64,000 nt of DNA from SZUA-430 sp034440355 (GCA_034440355.1 JAWXBY010000001.1:33452-97451); one strand, 5' to 3'. Shown: positions 1-10,660, numbered from the stretch's first letter. Program-made: numbers and translations. The notes: generated from the letters alone by a model not told the origin.

Positions 1-450
1 CCCGCGTTCGCCGGGGGAATGTCCAAGACCGCGTCGAACACCGTCGTCGACGTCGCGCTCTCGAACCCCGACTTCTCGACGCTGGTCGCCGCGCTCAAGG
101 CCGCCGATCTCGTCGATGCGCTGAAAGGCCCGGGGCCGTTCACTGTGTTCGCGCCGACCAACGCCGCCTTCGCCGCGTTGCCGGCGGGCACGGTCGACAA
201 TCTGTTGAAGCCCGAGAACAAGGCCCAACTTCAGGCGGTGCTCAAGTTCCACGTCATCCCGGCGAAGATCGAATCCTCGGCCCTCGCCGGTAAGAAGCTG
301 ACGTCGCCGCCGACGCTTCAAGGCGGAACGTTGGCCATCGACGGCACCAAAGGCGTCGTCGTGGGTGGCGCGAACGTAACGGCCGCCGACGTGAACGCGT
401 CGAACGGCGTCGTGCACGTCATCGATAAGGTCCTCCTGCCGGCGAGCTAA
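1..450 (+). CDS. Fasciclin (FAS1) domain protein, 5-prime end outside window
   Basis: Exported protein consisting essentially of one FAS1/BIgH3 domain, a fold used in adhesion and matrix contacts. The frame is open to the left edge: the codons before the first Met (base 19) read PAFAGG, which looks like the end of a signal peptide with an AxA cleavage site, so the real start lies outside. Counted from that Met, the first FAS1 block 'FTVFAPTNAAFAAL' is at residues 41-54, and the closing block 'GVVHVIDKVLLP' is near the C-terminus. The length fits a single-domain family member. A 10-bp hairpin follows. The fold is clear; the ligand is unknown. Confidence 0.9.
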   Translation, partial: PAFAGGMSKTASNTVVDVALSNPDFSTLVAALKAADLVDALKGPGPFTVFAPTNAAFAALPAGTVDNLLKPENKAQLQAVLKFHVIPAKIESSALAGKKLTSPPTLQGGTLAIDGTKGVVVGGANVTAADVNASNGVVHVIDKVLLPAS

Positions 451-467
451 ACCCGGCGGCTTTTAGG

Positions 468-500
468 GGCGGCACCCAATTTCGCAGGTCGGGTGCCGCC
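468..500. terminator. Hairpin between convergent genes
   Basis: A perfect 10-bp stem (GGCGGCACCC at 468-477, complement at 491-500) with a 13-nt loop lies exactly between the fasciclin gene and the convergent spermidine-synthase-like gene. It has no strong T tract on either side, so it may be a weak bidirectional terminator or only a stabilising 3-prime structure. Confidence 0.4.
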
Positions 501-501
501 T

Positions 502-1233
502 TCAGTCGCGCCCGCGTGCGTGTCGCGCCAGATAGATCGTCGCGGTCGAGTCCCCATCTTGCCGCGCGTTGCGAAACGTAATCACGCGCGCGTCGGTCGT
601 GGCGAAGACCTCGGCGAGCGCCGCGCGGAAGGCGTCGTCCGGCGCGTCGTTCGACCACAGCCCGAAGACGCCGCCCGGCTTCAAATGCTCGGCCAAACGT
701 CGCAGGCCGTGCGGTGAATAGAACGGCGCGTGGCTCGCGTGCAGAACGTTCCGCGGGCTGTGATCGATATCGACCAGCACCGCGTCGAACCGCCGCCCGG
801 CGCTTGTCGGATCGAGGCCCTGCGCGGGCGAGGCAAGCATGGCGAAGAAATCCCCGCAGACGAAGCGGCAGCGCACATCCGCCGTCAACGCGGCGCCCAG
901 CGGAAGCAATTGACGCTCATGCCAATCGATAACCGCGGGCAGCGCCTCGACGACCACGAGCGAGCTGACGCGGCTGTCGGCCAACACGGCCTGCGCGGTA
1001 TAACCAAGGCCCAGGCCGCCGACGACGACCTCCAAGTCGTTGCCTGGCAAAGCCGCCAACCCAAGCCGCGCCAACTCGATCTCGGCGGTCGTGAACAGGC
1101 TCGACATCAAGAGCTCGTCGCCGAGTTTGATCTCATAGACATCAATGCCGCGCGACAGATCCCGGCGGCGGCGAAGGCTGATGGCGCCCATCGGCGTCGG
1201 TTGGTAGTCGAGTTCCTCGAAGGAAGCGCTCAT
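502..1233 (-). CDS. Spermidine synthase-like methyltransferase-fold protein
   Basis: A 243-residue protein of the spermidine-synthase/SAM-methyltransferase fold. Visible are a glycine-rich cofactor loop 'VVVGGLGLGYTAQAV' (about residues 69-83), an acidic strand end 'VVVEALP' (about 93-99) and 'FDAVLVDIDHSP' (about 149-160), as in PolyAmine synthases and their relatives. Many such proteins do not make spermidine, and no dedicated polyamine genes lie nearby, so substrate is open. The frame continues six codons upstream (1251), but the Met at 1233, which begins MSASFEELDY, is a more natural start. The next gene upstream in the same direction is the ndvB-type gene (gap about 180 bases). Confidence 0.75.
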   Translation of the reverse strand: MSASFEELDYQPTPMGAISLRRRRDLSRGIDVYEIKLGDELLMSSLFTTAEIELARLGLAALPGNDLEVVVGGLGLGYTAQAVLADSRVSSLVVVEALPAVIDWHERQLLPLGAALTADVRCRFVCGDFFAMLASPAQGLDPTSAGRRFDAVLVDIDHSPRNVLHASHAPFYSPHGLRRLAEHLKPGGVFGLWSNDAPDDAFRAALAEVFATTDARVITFRNARQDGDSTATIYLARHARGRD

Positions 1234-1415
1234 GCCTTGGCGACCGCGCACGCCATGCAGGTCGCAATCGTGGTCTGGAGTTGTTCTGACGGCAAACGAG
1301 GGGACATCCGTTGACGCTCCATTCCCTCGCCGCGCGAGCGGCTCTATTGGGAGTTGTTACCGCTATATTTCGCGACAATCAAATGCTCGCTCGGCTATCA
1401 GCTTCGGCCGACGCG

Positions 1416-4400
1416 TTAGCTGCCCAAAACGATCACAACCTTATGAATCACGCCGTCGTCTTGTAGAGAGAGCGGCGATCCGGCGCTCACCTTCAAGCCG
1501 TCGACGCGGACCTCCGCGACGCCCGAACTGACACGCCGCGGATTCTCGACCCTAATCTCGTATGTCGCCGACCGATGCTTGAAGCGGATTTCGTAACCCG
1601 GCCACTCGCGCGGGATGCAAGGCGCCATGCGCAGCGTGTCGCCCTCAATGTTGAACCCCAGGATGGACTCCAGCCCGGCGCGGTAGAGCCATCCGGCTGC
1701 CCCCGTGTACCAAGTCCAGCCGCCCCGGCCGACATGCGGCGGCACAGTGTAGACGTCGGCCGCCACCGCATAAGGCTCCACACGATAGCGCTGCGCGTCG
1801 GTGAACGTGCGCGCGCGGTTGATCGGGTTCAACAGCCAGAAGAGGCCGGCTGCCTTGTCGCCTTGGCCCAGCGCCGCAAATGCCATCGCCGACCAGACGG
1901 CGGCATGCGTGTATTGGCCGCCGTTCTCGCGGATGCCCGGCGGATAACCTTTGACGTAGCCGGGATCGACGGCGGTCTTGTCGAACGGCGGGTTGAACAG
2001 TGGGGCTAGTCCGTTCTGCCGATCGATAAGCAGCGTGTCGACGGCAGCCATCGCGCGCTGCGCGCGGTCGGGCTCGGCCGCGCCCGACAGCACTGCCCAA
2101 GACTGAGCGATCGAGTCGATGCGGCATTGTTCGTTCAGGCCCGAGCCCAGCGGCGTGCCGTCGTCGAAATAGGCGCGGCGGTACCAATCGCCGTCCCACC
2201 CTTCGCGCTCAAGCGCGGCCTGCAACAGATCTCGGTGAAGCAGCCAGCGTTCGGCGCGCGCCGCCTCGCCGCGCCGCTGTGCAATCGGAATGAACGACGT
2301 CATGGCCGAATAGAGAAACCAGCCCAGCCAAACGCTCTCACCTTTGCCGCCGATGCCGACGCGGCTGAAGCCGTCGTTCCAATCGCCGCTGCCCATCAGC
2401 GGCAGGCCGTGGCTTCCGACAGCGAGACTGAGGTCGAGCGCCCGCGCGCAATGCTCGAACAGCGATCCGCTTTCCTCGGCAATCGCCGGTTCGAAGAAGG
2501 CATCGTCCTCGCCGGGCGCAAGCTTTGGGCCTTGCAGGAAGGGCACGGCCTCATCGAGCACGGATGCGTCGCGTGTCGTGGTGAGATAATGCGCGGTCGC
2601 ATAACACAACCACACTCGGTCGTCGGAGAAACCCGTGCGCACGCCTTGGCCTGAGTGCGCAAGCCACCAATGCTGTACGTCGCCTTCGATGAACTGCCTG
2701 CTTGCGGCGCGCAAGAGATGCGCGCGCGTCAGTTCGGGCATGGTCAGTGCCATGGCCATCGCGTCCTGCAATTGATCGCGGAAGCCGTAGGCGCCACCGG
2801 ATTGATAGAACGCCGATCGCGCCCACAATCGGCAGACCAAGGTTTGGTAGAGCAGCCAGCGATTGAGCATGATGTCCATGCTGCGGTCCGGCGTCTTCAC
2901 CTGCACCTTGTTGAGGATGCTGTCCCAGAACTCGGTGACGTCGTCCAAAGTGTCGTTCAAATTCGCGGCGCGGTACTTCCGGATAAGCGACCGCGCTTGT
3001 TCGGCGCTGGACGCCGCGCCGAGAAACAGCGTGATCTCGGCCACCTCGCCGGGCTTCAGTTCGATCGATCGCTGAAGCGCGGCGCAGGCATCGAACCCCG
3101 CGCCGACGTGACCCGATAGAGCTTTCTTCGTTTGCAGTGCGGCGGGCGAAGCCAGAGACCCGTTGCGGCCGAGAAATTCCGTTCGATCGCCCGTCCACGA
3201 CGTCTGCCGGCCGGCGAGGTCCGCGAACGCGACTTGGGACGCGAAGGCTGTGTTCCATGGATTGCGCGCGAAGATCGCGCCTGTGTCCTCATCGTGGCTG
3301 GTGCCGATGATGGGCGTCGTCAACCCGCGGGGCGGTCCCATCAGCCATTCGACGTAGCCGGTCAACGTCAGGCGGCGCGTTTGAGCCGACGTATTGCGAA
3401 TGGTTAGGCGCGAGAACTTTATCGGGTCGTCCTTGGCCACATACTGCAACATGTAGAAGGCAAGACCGTTGGCCGTGTGTTCGAAGCGGGTATAGCCCTG
3501 GCCGTGACGAACCAGATAAGACGTCGCGCTCCGCCGGATGGGGGAGGGCGTCGGTGTCCAAACTTCGCCGGTCTCGTCATCGCGGATATAAATGACTTCC
3601 GGCGTGCGGTCGCAGATCGGATCATTCGACCACTCGGTAAGCTGGTTCTCTCGGCTGCTCGCGCTCCAGGTATAGCCGCCGCCGTCCGCGGAGACTTGGA
3701 AACCGAAATGCGGATTTGAAATGACGTTGAGCCACGGCGCCGGTGTGTTCAGCGCTTCAGCCAGCGAGACGACATACTCGCGTCCGCTCGCGCTGAAACC
3801 GCCGATGCCGTTGGCGTATTCCAGGTCCAGTTTTGCTGGCGTTTGACCAATGCCCGCCGCGTCCGGGGCGTTACGCCTTTGCCGTGCCCGCTGTGCGCCG
3901 GCGACCGCAAGCCGGTCGAGTTGTTCCCCCAGAGTTCCGCGCCGCGCCACCAGATCGACGCGTCCCGCCGCCAACAGCGCGTTGCGGCTTTCGGGCGAGA
4001 TCAGGTCGCGGCGAAGGATGAACACATTGCCCTTCAGGGGGCCCCGGCGCGCGCGACCGATGCGAACCAGCGACTCCAGAGCGACCTGAACATCCTGAAC
4101 GTAAGACGTAGTCTTCTCGTTCAAAATGACGAGGTCGGTGTCGAACTGACGGCGTTGCCAATATTCGTGCGCTTGCAACAGGTCGCGCACGAACGGCAAC
4201 TCCGCCTCCTCGTCCAGGCGCACGACGACGATGGGAAGGTCGCCGGAGATGCCGTTGGCCCACAGGGCGTTCGGCGGCCGCGCGCCGCTCTCTATCGTCG
4301 ATGACGAGGCGCGTAGCGTCGGGTTCGCAAACAGCAAATGGCTCGACAGGCGCTGATAGTTGTTCGCCTGATCCGGCGTTATGCCCATGTGATAGCGCTC

Positions 4401-7400
4401 GATCTGGCCTTGCGACCACGCCAGCGTCGTCACCCGATCGAACGCGCTGGACTCACGGTGCTTGTCCGCCAGCGCGATCACGGCCTCGCGTGTGTCGGCG
4501 GCGAAGGTCCAAAATGAAATGCGGACGGAGCCGCCCGGCCTTATTCGGACGCGCCGCCGCGATGCAAAGGCCGGATCAAGCACCGTGCCGGTCGTATTCG
4601 ACAGCGGCCGTTGATCCGATATGGCGAGCGGATCGCGTAGGGTGCGGCCCCGGCCGATGAAGCGCGCACGATCGGTCTCGACCTGCAAGGCGCCGAGGCT
4701 GTCGCCTTCGACCACGGAGTGCGTGGCCACCCAGACTTCCGCCTCGTGTGCGGAGCGGCGGCGGCGCGTTGCGAGCAGCAGCCCCTTCGCCGCGAGATAC
4801 TCCGTTTCGACGAAAAGCTTGGAGAACGCCGGATGCGCCCATTCGGCGGAAGCCGGGGCCAGCACCAGTTCCGCATAATGCGTCACTTCGATCTCGCGCA
4901 CACGCCCACCGTGATTGGAGATCGTGACGCGCCGGACTTCGCCGTCGCTTTCAGGCGATACCAGAACGTCGAGCACAGTCGTCAGCGAGCCGTCGCGACG
5001 CTCAAATTCGGCCCGGTCGTCGGTGAAGGCGACTTTGTAGTCATCCGGTTCGGCCCCCGTGGGCTGATACGCGGCCGACCACACCGCGCTTGTGCGCACG
5101 TCGCGCAAATAGATGTGTGTGCCGAGTTCATCGCACGTCGCATCCTCGCGCCACCGCGTTATGGCGATGTTATTCCAGCGGCTGTAGCCCCCACCGGCGG
5201 CGCTCACCATCACGGAATAACGTCCATTCGACAGAAGCTGCGTCTGCGGCGGTATCGCGTGTGGCGTCGCGATGAGGCGCGGGCGCGGCGCGCCTTCATT
5301 GATCAACTTCGGCGCCGCATGCACTTCCTCCGCACGCGGATGCGCAAGCGCGATTTCCCGCGGGATGCGTTCTTGGAGCAAGAGTTCGGTGGCTTGGATG
5401 CGGGGCTCTGCGTGGAAGCGCGCGCGCATGCGTCCGTCGCCCAAGACGTTGGCCAAAGCCACGATCGTCATGCCTTGGTGATGCGCCATGTACGCGCGCA
5501 CAACGGCGCGTCGTTGGCCTTCGGGAATACGTGCGGGTGTGAAGTCGACGGCTTCGTAATAGCCATAGGCGCCGCGCGCGCCGATGTCTTTGAGCTTGGC
5601 GAAATTCCTGCAGGCGGCGGCGGGGTTCACCATCGCCGCGAGCGCCGTCGCGTACGGCGCGACCACCGCGTTCTCGGACAGACCGCGCTTAAGGCCCAGG
5701 CCGGGCACGCCGAAGTTCGAATACTGATAGGTGAATTCAAGGTCGCGCGTGTTGTAGGCCGACTCGGATATGCCCCAAGGCAGGCCCAGTTTGCGTGCGA
5801 ATGCGATCTGGCGGCTGACGATGAGTCTGTTCGTGCTCGCGAGCAGACTGCCCTCGGGCGCGCGCATCACCAAAGACGGCATCAGATATTCGAACATCGA
5901 CCCCGACCACGAGATCAATGCGGCGCCATGATCGATGGGCGTTACCAAGCGACCGAGGCGGAACCAGTGTCTCGTCGGTGCGTCACCTTTCGCGATCGCC
6001 ACGAAGCTCGCCAAGCGGGCCTCGGACGCCAAAAGGTCGTAACAGCTGGGATCGAGCGTCTCCGTACTGACCAAATATCCGATCGATAGCAGCTTCAGCT
6101 CCGGATTGATCAAGAACCGGAAGTCCATGGCGTTCGAGACGTTGCGCGCGGTTTGCCCAAGGCGCGCAAGGCGTGGAGCTAGGGTTTGCGTGCTTCCCAC
6201 GTCCTTGGCATGGCTCTCGACGGCCCGGTGCGCCGCCGCGCACCAGGTCCGGATTTTGTCCGCTGTGCCATCTCCGTCAGTGCCGAGCGCATTGGCCAGC
6301 TCAACGAGGCGCGCGGTGTGCGCTCCAACTGTTTCGATGCCGGGCGGCGAGTCACCCGCCAGCAAGGCGGTAAGCTCAAGGATCTGCGCCCTGACCCCGT
6401 GGACGGCGGTCGACGTCTTTCCGGTGTGATCCAGGGCTTCCTTCGCGAGGGCGAGTGCATCCTGAACCCCGGATCGCCAGAGCGGATCGATGGCGGTGTT
6501 CGCGGCGTACTCGGCGCAGGCGTTGGCGACGGCGATCAAGTGGCCCGCTAAGTTTCCGCTGTCGACGGACGAGATGTATTTGGGCTCCAGCGGGCGCAGG
6601 TCCTGCGTATCGTACCAATTGAACAAGTGGCCCCGGTACAGCTCCATTTTGGCGATGGTTGCAAACGTCGCTTCCAGTCGCTCGACAAGTTCGGCAGTGC
6701 CGATCCACTTATGATCGCGGGCTGCAACGGCGGACAGCAGGTAGAGACCGATATTCGTGGGCGAGGTCCGGTGTGCGACCACCGGATTTGGGTCTTCCTG
6801 GAAATTGTCCGGCGGCAACATGTTGTCGGCCGCAGTGACGAATGTCTCGAAGAAGCGCCACGTGCGGCGCGCCACCAGGCGCAACGCTTCACCGTCCTGC
6901 GGTGACACTGCCGCGCGGTCGACAGAGCCCGGCGGCGCACTCGTCCAGCGGGCGATCAGCGGCGACAAAAGCCAAACGGCAACGAAGGGCAGGGCGACAA
7001 ACGCGGCGATCCCACCGAATGTTCCCGCAACCAACAGCGCGATGCCGGCAATGGCGACCGCCCCTGCCATCTGACTGTAGCTGCTGGCGATGTCGAGTTG
7101 CGGGCGATACGTGGCTTGCGCGGCGGTCACCCATTCCAGCAGACGCCGGCGGGTGAAGAACAGCCGGTACAAAGTGCGCGCGATCGCGTCGATCATCAGC
7201 CAGGCTTGGTGCGCAAGGAAGGCGATCGAAAACGCTATTTGCGAAAGCGCGAGAGCGACGTCTCTCGTCAGCGCCTGGAAATGGCTCCGCCAAGAGATCC
7301 CAGGCCGCGGTGGCGTTATCACACCGGCCATGACGGGAAGCAGCGGCGGGATAGCGATCGTCGCCAGGATGAAAATCGTCCACGTCACGGCCAGATGCAG

Positions 7401-9953
7401 CGGCAGCGTCCAGCCGATGACCAAGGCGAACACGCTCGCCGGCGGCGACAACGTGCGCCGCAGGTTGTCCACCATCTTCCATAAGCCGCCGAGCGGGATC
7501 GTCGATTGGTTTTGCCCGCTTCCCGGTGCGCCGCGGCCGAAGATCCAGGGCAGAAGCTGCCAATCGCCACGCGCCCAACGATGCAGTCGCGATGCCGCCA
7601 CGTCGTAACGCGTCGGAAAGTCCTCGAAGAGTTCGATATCGGACACCAGGCCCGCGCGGGCGAAGATGCCCTCGAAGAGATCGTGGCTCAGCAGCGTGTT
7701 TTCGGGCACGCGGTCCGCAAGGGCGGCTTCGAACAGGTCGACGTCGTAGATACCCTTGCCGGCGTACGAACCCTCGCCGAACAGGTCCTGGTACACGTCA
7801 GATACCGCGGCGGTGTAAGGGTCCAGCCCGCCCGTCGACGAGAAGATCTTTTGAAACAGCGATTGTTCCTTCCCCGTCGGCAGCGTGGCCGTAATGCGAG
7901 GTTGCAGAACCGCATAACCTTCCATCACGCGACCGGTGCGCGGATCGAACCGCGGCCGGTTGAGGGGATGCGCCATCTTGCCCACAAGCCGCCGTGCGGC
8001 ATCGCGCGGCAATTTCGTGTCGGCGTCCAGGGTGATGACATAGCGCACGTTGGCGGGCACGCGCGCCGGCGTCGCCCCGTGGTCGATGAAGGTCGTGTCG
8101 GTGGCGCCGCGCAGAAGTCTGTTCAGTTCGTGGAGCTTGCCGCGTTTGCGCTCCCAGCCCATCCAACGCTTTTGGTTGGCGTTCCACACGCGCTTGCGAT
8201 GCAGCAGGAAGAAACGGTCCCCCTTCAGGGCGTCGCCGTACCGTTCGTTCAGCGCAGCTATGCCTTTGACGGCGGCTTCGAGCAGTTCGTCGTCGTCGGG
8301 CGCGCTGGCCGTTGTCGCGTCGGTCCAATCCGTGAGCAGCGCAAAGTGAAGATCGCCGTCTTGGCTCGCGAGGTAATGGACTTCCAAATTCTCGACCTGC
8401 TCGGCAACGGCTCGAGGTGACGTCAATAGCGTCGGCACGACGACGAGCGTGCGAAGATCGCCCGGCACGCCGTCACGCAGCTCGAGTCCGGGCAGTGTGG
8501 TCGCCGCAAACCGAGTCGTCGCAAATCGGTTGACCAGAGCGACGGCCGCATCCATCGCCGGAAACAAACCCAGCACGACAAGTGCGGGCCACCACCAACC
8601 GATGAGTTGCGCGCCGATAACCGACAATACGATGCCCAACAGCATCGTTGTGACGACGCCGATGCCGGCGATGTAACCTACAAATCCGACGCGTGCCGTT
8701 GCGCGACCGAGCCAAGACTCGAACGGGGGCCGGAAGCCGATCGCTCGTTCGAATGCCGGCCGGCCGCCGGAGATGAGGTAGTAGCCGGGGTCGCTTGCTC
8801 GCTTCTTCTCGGCGTCGGTCGCGAATGTCTCGCGCCGCGTGGCTGCGGTCGTCGCGGCAAGAGCGCGCCGCGCGATCTCCATCTCCGTCAGCTTTGAACC
8901 GCGCGAGAGTTGTTCGATCGCGCGCCGATATTGGTCTCGCGTCGCGAAGTCCATTTCCGAGAAGCCGCTGGCGCCTCTCAGCAAGTCGTCGATCGGGCTG
9001 ATCGCCTCGAACAGTTGGGACCAGTCGACGGTGGACACGCGCCGCATGCTCATGATGATGTTTTGCACCGTGACGGTCATCGCCGCCTGGCGCCTGTGTT
9101 CGTTTTGAAGCGCGGCCTCCGTCGACGTCGCCTGCTTACACAGCTTCGTTTCCAGCCAGAGCATCGCGGGCGTCAGCGCGGGATCCTGGTCGCGCAGCCG
9201 CTGCGTGAGTTGGGCCGCAAATGTCGGGGTCAGCTCGACATTCTCGTAGGGCTTTAAGAGATCTTCCAGGGCGGACGCCTGGGGCCGTTTGATCGTGAGC
9301 AATCGATCGGCCAAAGCGTCGGCTAACTCGCGCTGCTGCCGTCCGGCCAAAATTCTGCGCGTCGCGCGGCGGAGGTTTTCGACCAGCATTATTCGCAGCG
9401 TAATCGGCACCGCCCAGAGTTCGCCGATCGTGAGAAGCTGCGCGCGCTGGTAGGAATTGACGAAGCGGCACAAGAGGTCGGGATCGAAGCGGCTGTCGGT
9501 GTGCGCGACGAAGTGCCAGGCAAGGTCGAAGACGCGCGGCAGATCTTTGTGTGGACCCTCCGCGAGCTTGGGAAGCTGGCGGTAATAACCGGGCGGGAGG
9601 TCGAGGCGGATTTCGCGAATCTGGTCTTCGACCAAATGGTAGTTGTCGACCAGCCACTCCGCGGCGGGCGTGATCGGCTGCCCGTCGGATAGCGCCTTGG
9701 CGATCGTCCGGTAGCCGTCGAGCAAGATCGCCTCGTTCGACTGCAACCTGGCGTGCAGCAGGCGGGCGCCTTGCTTTCGATCCGAGATGACGTGCGACGC
9801 CGCCAGGCCGGCGGCGCGGCGGTCGAGGAGATCTGCACCCAGCAGTTCGCCGCGAATGAGCTCGTCGCTCTGCCACTCAGGCACGTTTGTAACTTGTGGA
9901 GGAGCATCCGAGCGCGCGGCGCCAGTGCCAGTGAAGTGTTCGGCACCGAGCAT
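1416..9953 (-). CDS. ndvB: Cyclic beta-1,2-glucan synthase (NdvB/ChvB type)
   Basis: A giant inner-membrane enzyme that builds and cyclises beta-1,2-glucan from UDP-glucose for the periplasm. Numbering here is for the 2886-residue frame opening at 10076. A first membrane pair lies at about 464-515. The GT84 glycosyltransferase part carries 'VITLDADTKLP' at about 680-690, followed by 'RLHRWARGDWQLLPW', the acceptor-site block of processive transferases. More membrane helices follow, then the two large C-terminal halves with GH94/glycoamylase-like sequence, including 'SGDWNDGFSRVG', a GH94 catalytic-region motif. Length matches the family (about 2800-2900). The first 41 residues of the long frame look non-conserved; the Met at 9953, with AGGAG upstream, is preferred, but the start is uncertain. 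The gene stands alone, with no transporter gene (ndvA/chvA) in the window. Confidence 0.93.
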   Translation of the reverse strand: MLGAEHFTGTGAARSDAPPQVTNVPEWQSDELIRGELLGADLLDRRAAGLAASHVISDRKQGARLLHARLQSNEAILLDGYRTIAKALSDGQPITPAAEWLVDNYHLVEDQIREIRLDLPPGYYRQLPKLAEGPHKDLPRVFDLAWHFVAHTDSRFDPDLLCRFVNSYQRAQLLTIGELWAVPITLRIMLVENLRRATRRILAGRQQRELADALADRLLTIKRPQASALEDLLKPYENVELTPTFAAQLTQRLRDQDPALTPAMLWLETKLCKQATSTEAALQNEHRRQAAMTVTVQNIIMSMRRVSTVDWSQLFEAISPIDDLLRGASGFSEMDFATRDQYRRAIEQLSRGSKLTEMEIARRALAATTAATRRETFATDAEKKRASDPGYYLISGGRPAFERAIGFRPPFESWLGRATARVGFVGYIAGIGVVTTMLLGIVLSVIGAQLIGWWWPALVVLGLFPAMDAAVALVNRFATTRFAATTLPGLELRDGVPGDLRTLVVVPTLLTSPRAVAEQVENLEVHYLASQDGDLHFALLTDWTDATTASAPDDDELLEAAVKGIAALNERYGDALKGDRFFLLHRKRVWNANQKRWMGWERKRGKLHELNRLLRGATDTTFIDHGATPARVPANVRYVITLDADTKLPRDAARRLVGKMAHPLNRPRFDPRTGRVMEGYAVLQPRITATLPTGKEQSLFQKIFSSTGGLDPYTAAVSDVYQDLFGEGSYAGKGIYDVDLFEAALADRVPENTLLSHDLFEGIFARAGLVSDIELFEDFPTRYDVAASRLHRWARGDWQLLPWIFGRGAPGSGQNQSTIPLGGLWKMVDNLRRTLSPPASVFALVIGWTLPLHLAVTWTIFILATIAIPPLLPVMAGVITPPRPGISWRSHFQALTRDVALALSQIAFSIAFLAHQAWLMIDAIARTLYRLFFTRRRLLEWVTAAQATYRPQLDIASSYSQMAGAVAIAGIALLVAGTFGGIAAFVALPFVAVWLLSPLIARWTSAPPGSVDRAAVSPQDGEALRLVARRTWRFFETFVTAADNMLPPDNFQEDPNPVVAHRTSPTNIGLYLLSAVAARDHKWIGTAELVERLEATFATIAKMELYRGHLFNWYDTQDLRPLEPKYISSVDSGNLAGHLIAVANACAEYAANTAIDPLWRSGVQDALALAKEALDHTGKTSTAVHGVRAQILELTALLAGDSPPGIETVGAHTARLVELANALGTDGDGTADKIRTWCAAAHRAVESHAKDVGSTQTLAPRLARLGQTARNVSNAMDFRFLINPELKLLSIGYLVSTETLDPSCYDLLASEARLASFVAIAKGDAPTRHWFRLGRLVTPIDHGAALISWSGSMFEYLMPSLVMRAPEGSLLASTNRLIVSRQIAFARKLGLPWGISESAYNTRDLEFTYQYSNFGVPGLGLKRGLSENAVVAPYATALAAMVNPAAACRNFAKLKDIGARGAYGYYEAVDFTPARIPEGQRRAVVRAYMAHHQGMTIVALANVLGDGRMRARFHAEPRIQATELLLQERIPREIALAHPRAEEVHAAPKLINEGAPRPRLIATPHAIPPQTQLLSNGRYSVMVSAAGGGYSRWNNIAITRWREDATCDELGTHIYLRDVRTSAVWSAAYQPTGAEPDDYKVAFTDDRAEFERRDGSLTTVLDVLVSPESDGEVRRVTISNHGGRVREIEVTHYAELVLAPASAEWAHPAFSKLFVETEYLAAKGLLLATRRRRSAHEAEVWVATHSVVEGDSLGALQVETDRARFIGRGRTLRDPLAISDQRPLSNTTGTVLDPAFASRRRVRIRPGGSVRISFWTFAADTREAVIALADKHRESSAFDRVTTLAWSQGQIERYHMGITPDQANNYQRLSSHLLFANPTLRASSSTIESGARPPNALWANGISGDLPIVVVRLDEEAELPFVRDLLQAHEYWQRRQFDTDLVILNEKTTSYVQDVQVALESLVRIGRARRGPLKGNVFILRRDLISPESRNALLAAGRVDLVARRGTLGEQLDRLAVAGAQRARQRRNAPDAAGIGQTPAKLDLEYANGIGGFSASGREYVVSLAEALNTPAPWLNVISNPHFGFQVSADGGGYTWSASSRENQLTEWSNDPICDRTPEVIYIRDDETGEVWTPTPSPIRRSATSYLVRHGQGYTRFEHTANGLAFYMLQYVAKDDPIKFSRLTIRNTSAQTRRLTLTGYVEWLMGPPRGLTTPIIGTSHDEDTGAIFARNPWNTAFASQVAFADLAGRQTSWTGDRTEFLGRNGSLASPAALQTKKALSGHVGAGFDACAALQRSIELKPGEVAEITLFLGAASSAEQARSLIRKYRAANLNDTLDDVTEFWDSILNKVQVKTPDRSMDIMLNRWLLYQTLVCRLWARSAFYQSGGAYGFRDQLQDAMAMALTMPELTRAHLLRAASRQFIEGDVQHWWLAHSGQGVRTGFSDDRVWLCYATAHYLTTTRDASVLDEAVPFLQGPKLAPGEDDAFFEPAIAEESGSLFEHCARALDLSLAVGSHGLPLMGSGDWNDGFSRVGIGGKGESVWLGWFLYSAMTSFIPIAQRRGEAARAERWLLHRDLLQAALEREGWDGDWYRRAYFDDGTPLGSGLNEQCRIDSIAQSWAVLSGAAEPDRAQRAMAAVDTLLIDRQNGLAPLFNPPFDKTAVDPGYVKGYPPGIRENGGQYTHAAVWSAMAFAALGQGDKAAGLFWLLNPINRARTFTDAQRYRVEPYAVAADVYTVPPHVGRGGWTWYTGAAGWLYRAGLESILGFNIEGDTLRMAPCIPREWPGYEIRFKHRSATYEIRVENPRRVSSGVAEVRVDGLKVSAGSPLSLQDDGVIHKVVIVLGS

Positions 9954-10162
9954 GTGCGTTCGCGATACTCCTGAGAGGCGGTTGGGAAGCGCAACTAGTG
10001 CCCATCCACAACGCACAGCGGCGGAAACGGTTCCACGACGTGTGCTGCCTGATATTAGGATAGGCAACGGACGCATCTACGCGCTCACCGCGGCCCGACT
10101 GGGTCCGGCGTCACGGAGCTGGACACGATTTCACTCGGCTCGAGGTTCTCTACGCCCGGCGC

Positions 10163-10660
10163 TCAAGGGCGCGCGGGTGCGGCAACCTGATGCGGTTCTC
10201 TCGCACGTTGCAGCAGCTCCGCGATCAGCGGCAACAGTACGTCTGCCCGAAAGGGTTTCGCGAGCGTAGCGTCGGCGCCCATGCCGCGCGCCATGGTGAG
10301 GTAGGTTTCCGCGCCGATCGCTCCCCCGCCGCTTATCGCGAGAATTTTCACGTTGGGAAAGCGTTCCTTCACGAGCGCGATTGTTTCAATGCCTTCGTGG
10401 TCGGGCATGATGATATCGAGTACCGCAACAGCCGCCGCCGACCGCTCAATTTCGCTCAGGCCGCACTTCCCGTCGCTCGCCTGTGCGGTCGCATAACCCC
10501 CACGCTCCAGCATGCTGCAAATCGCATGTCGAACAGCCGGATCATCGTCGACAACGCACACGGTCGTCTTTGCCGTCACGACCGTCTCGACGCGCGCCGC
10601 CACAGGCTCGCTTGTCGGCGGAAGCAATTCGTTCGTCGAGAACGGCGTTTGAATGTTCAT
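10163..10660 (-). CDS. Stand-alone response-regulator receiver protein
   Basis: A 165-residue protein with one CheY-like receiver domain after a roughly 35-residue leader. The fold begins 'TVCVVDDDPAVRHAI' with the acidic pocket, the phospho-acceptor Asp is in 'VAVLDIIMPDHEGI', and the conserved Thr/Ser and Lys positions correspond to 'ILAISGGG' and 'ATLAKPF'. There is no output domain, so it probably acts through protein contact, like CheY or a phosphorelay shuttle. A longer frame (to 10834) has a non-conserved N-terminus; the start MNIQTPFS at 10660 is preferred although no clear ribosome site precedes it. No histidine kinase is encoded nearby. Confidence 0.85.
   Translation of the reverse strand: MNIQTPFSTNELLPPTSEPVAARVETVVTAKTTVCVVDDDPAVRHAICSMLERGGYATAQASDGKCGLSEIERSAAAVAVLDIIMPDHEGIETIALVKERFPNVKILAISGGGAIGAETYLTMARGMGADATLAKPFRADVLLPLIAELLQRAREPHQVAAPARP

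Noticed and set aside
4719..6089. 456-codon plus-strand frame opposite the ndvB-type gene
   Set aside because: It mirrors the third-position GC bias of the real gene; the translation is Arg/His/Ala-rich with no domain, while the minus strand encodes a clear enzyme.
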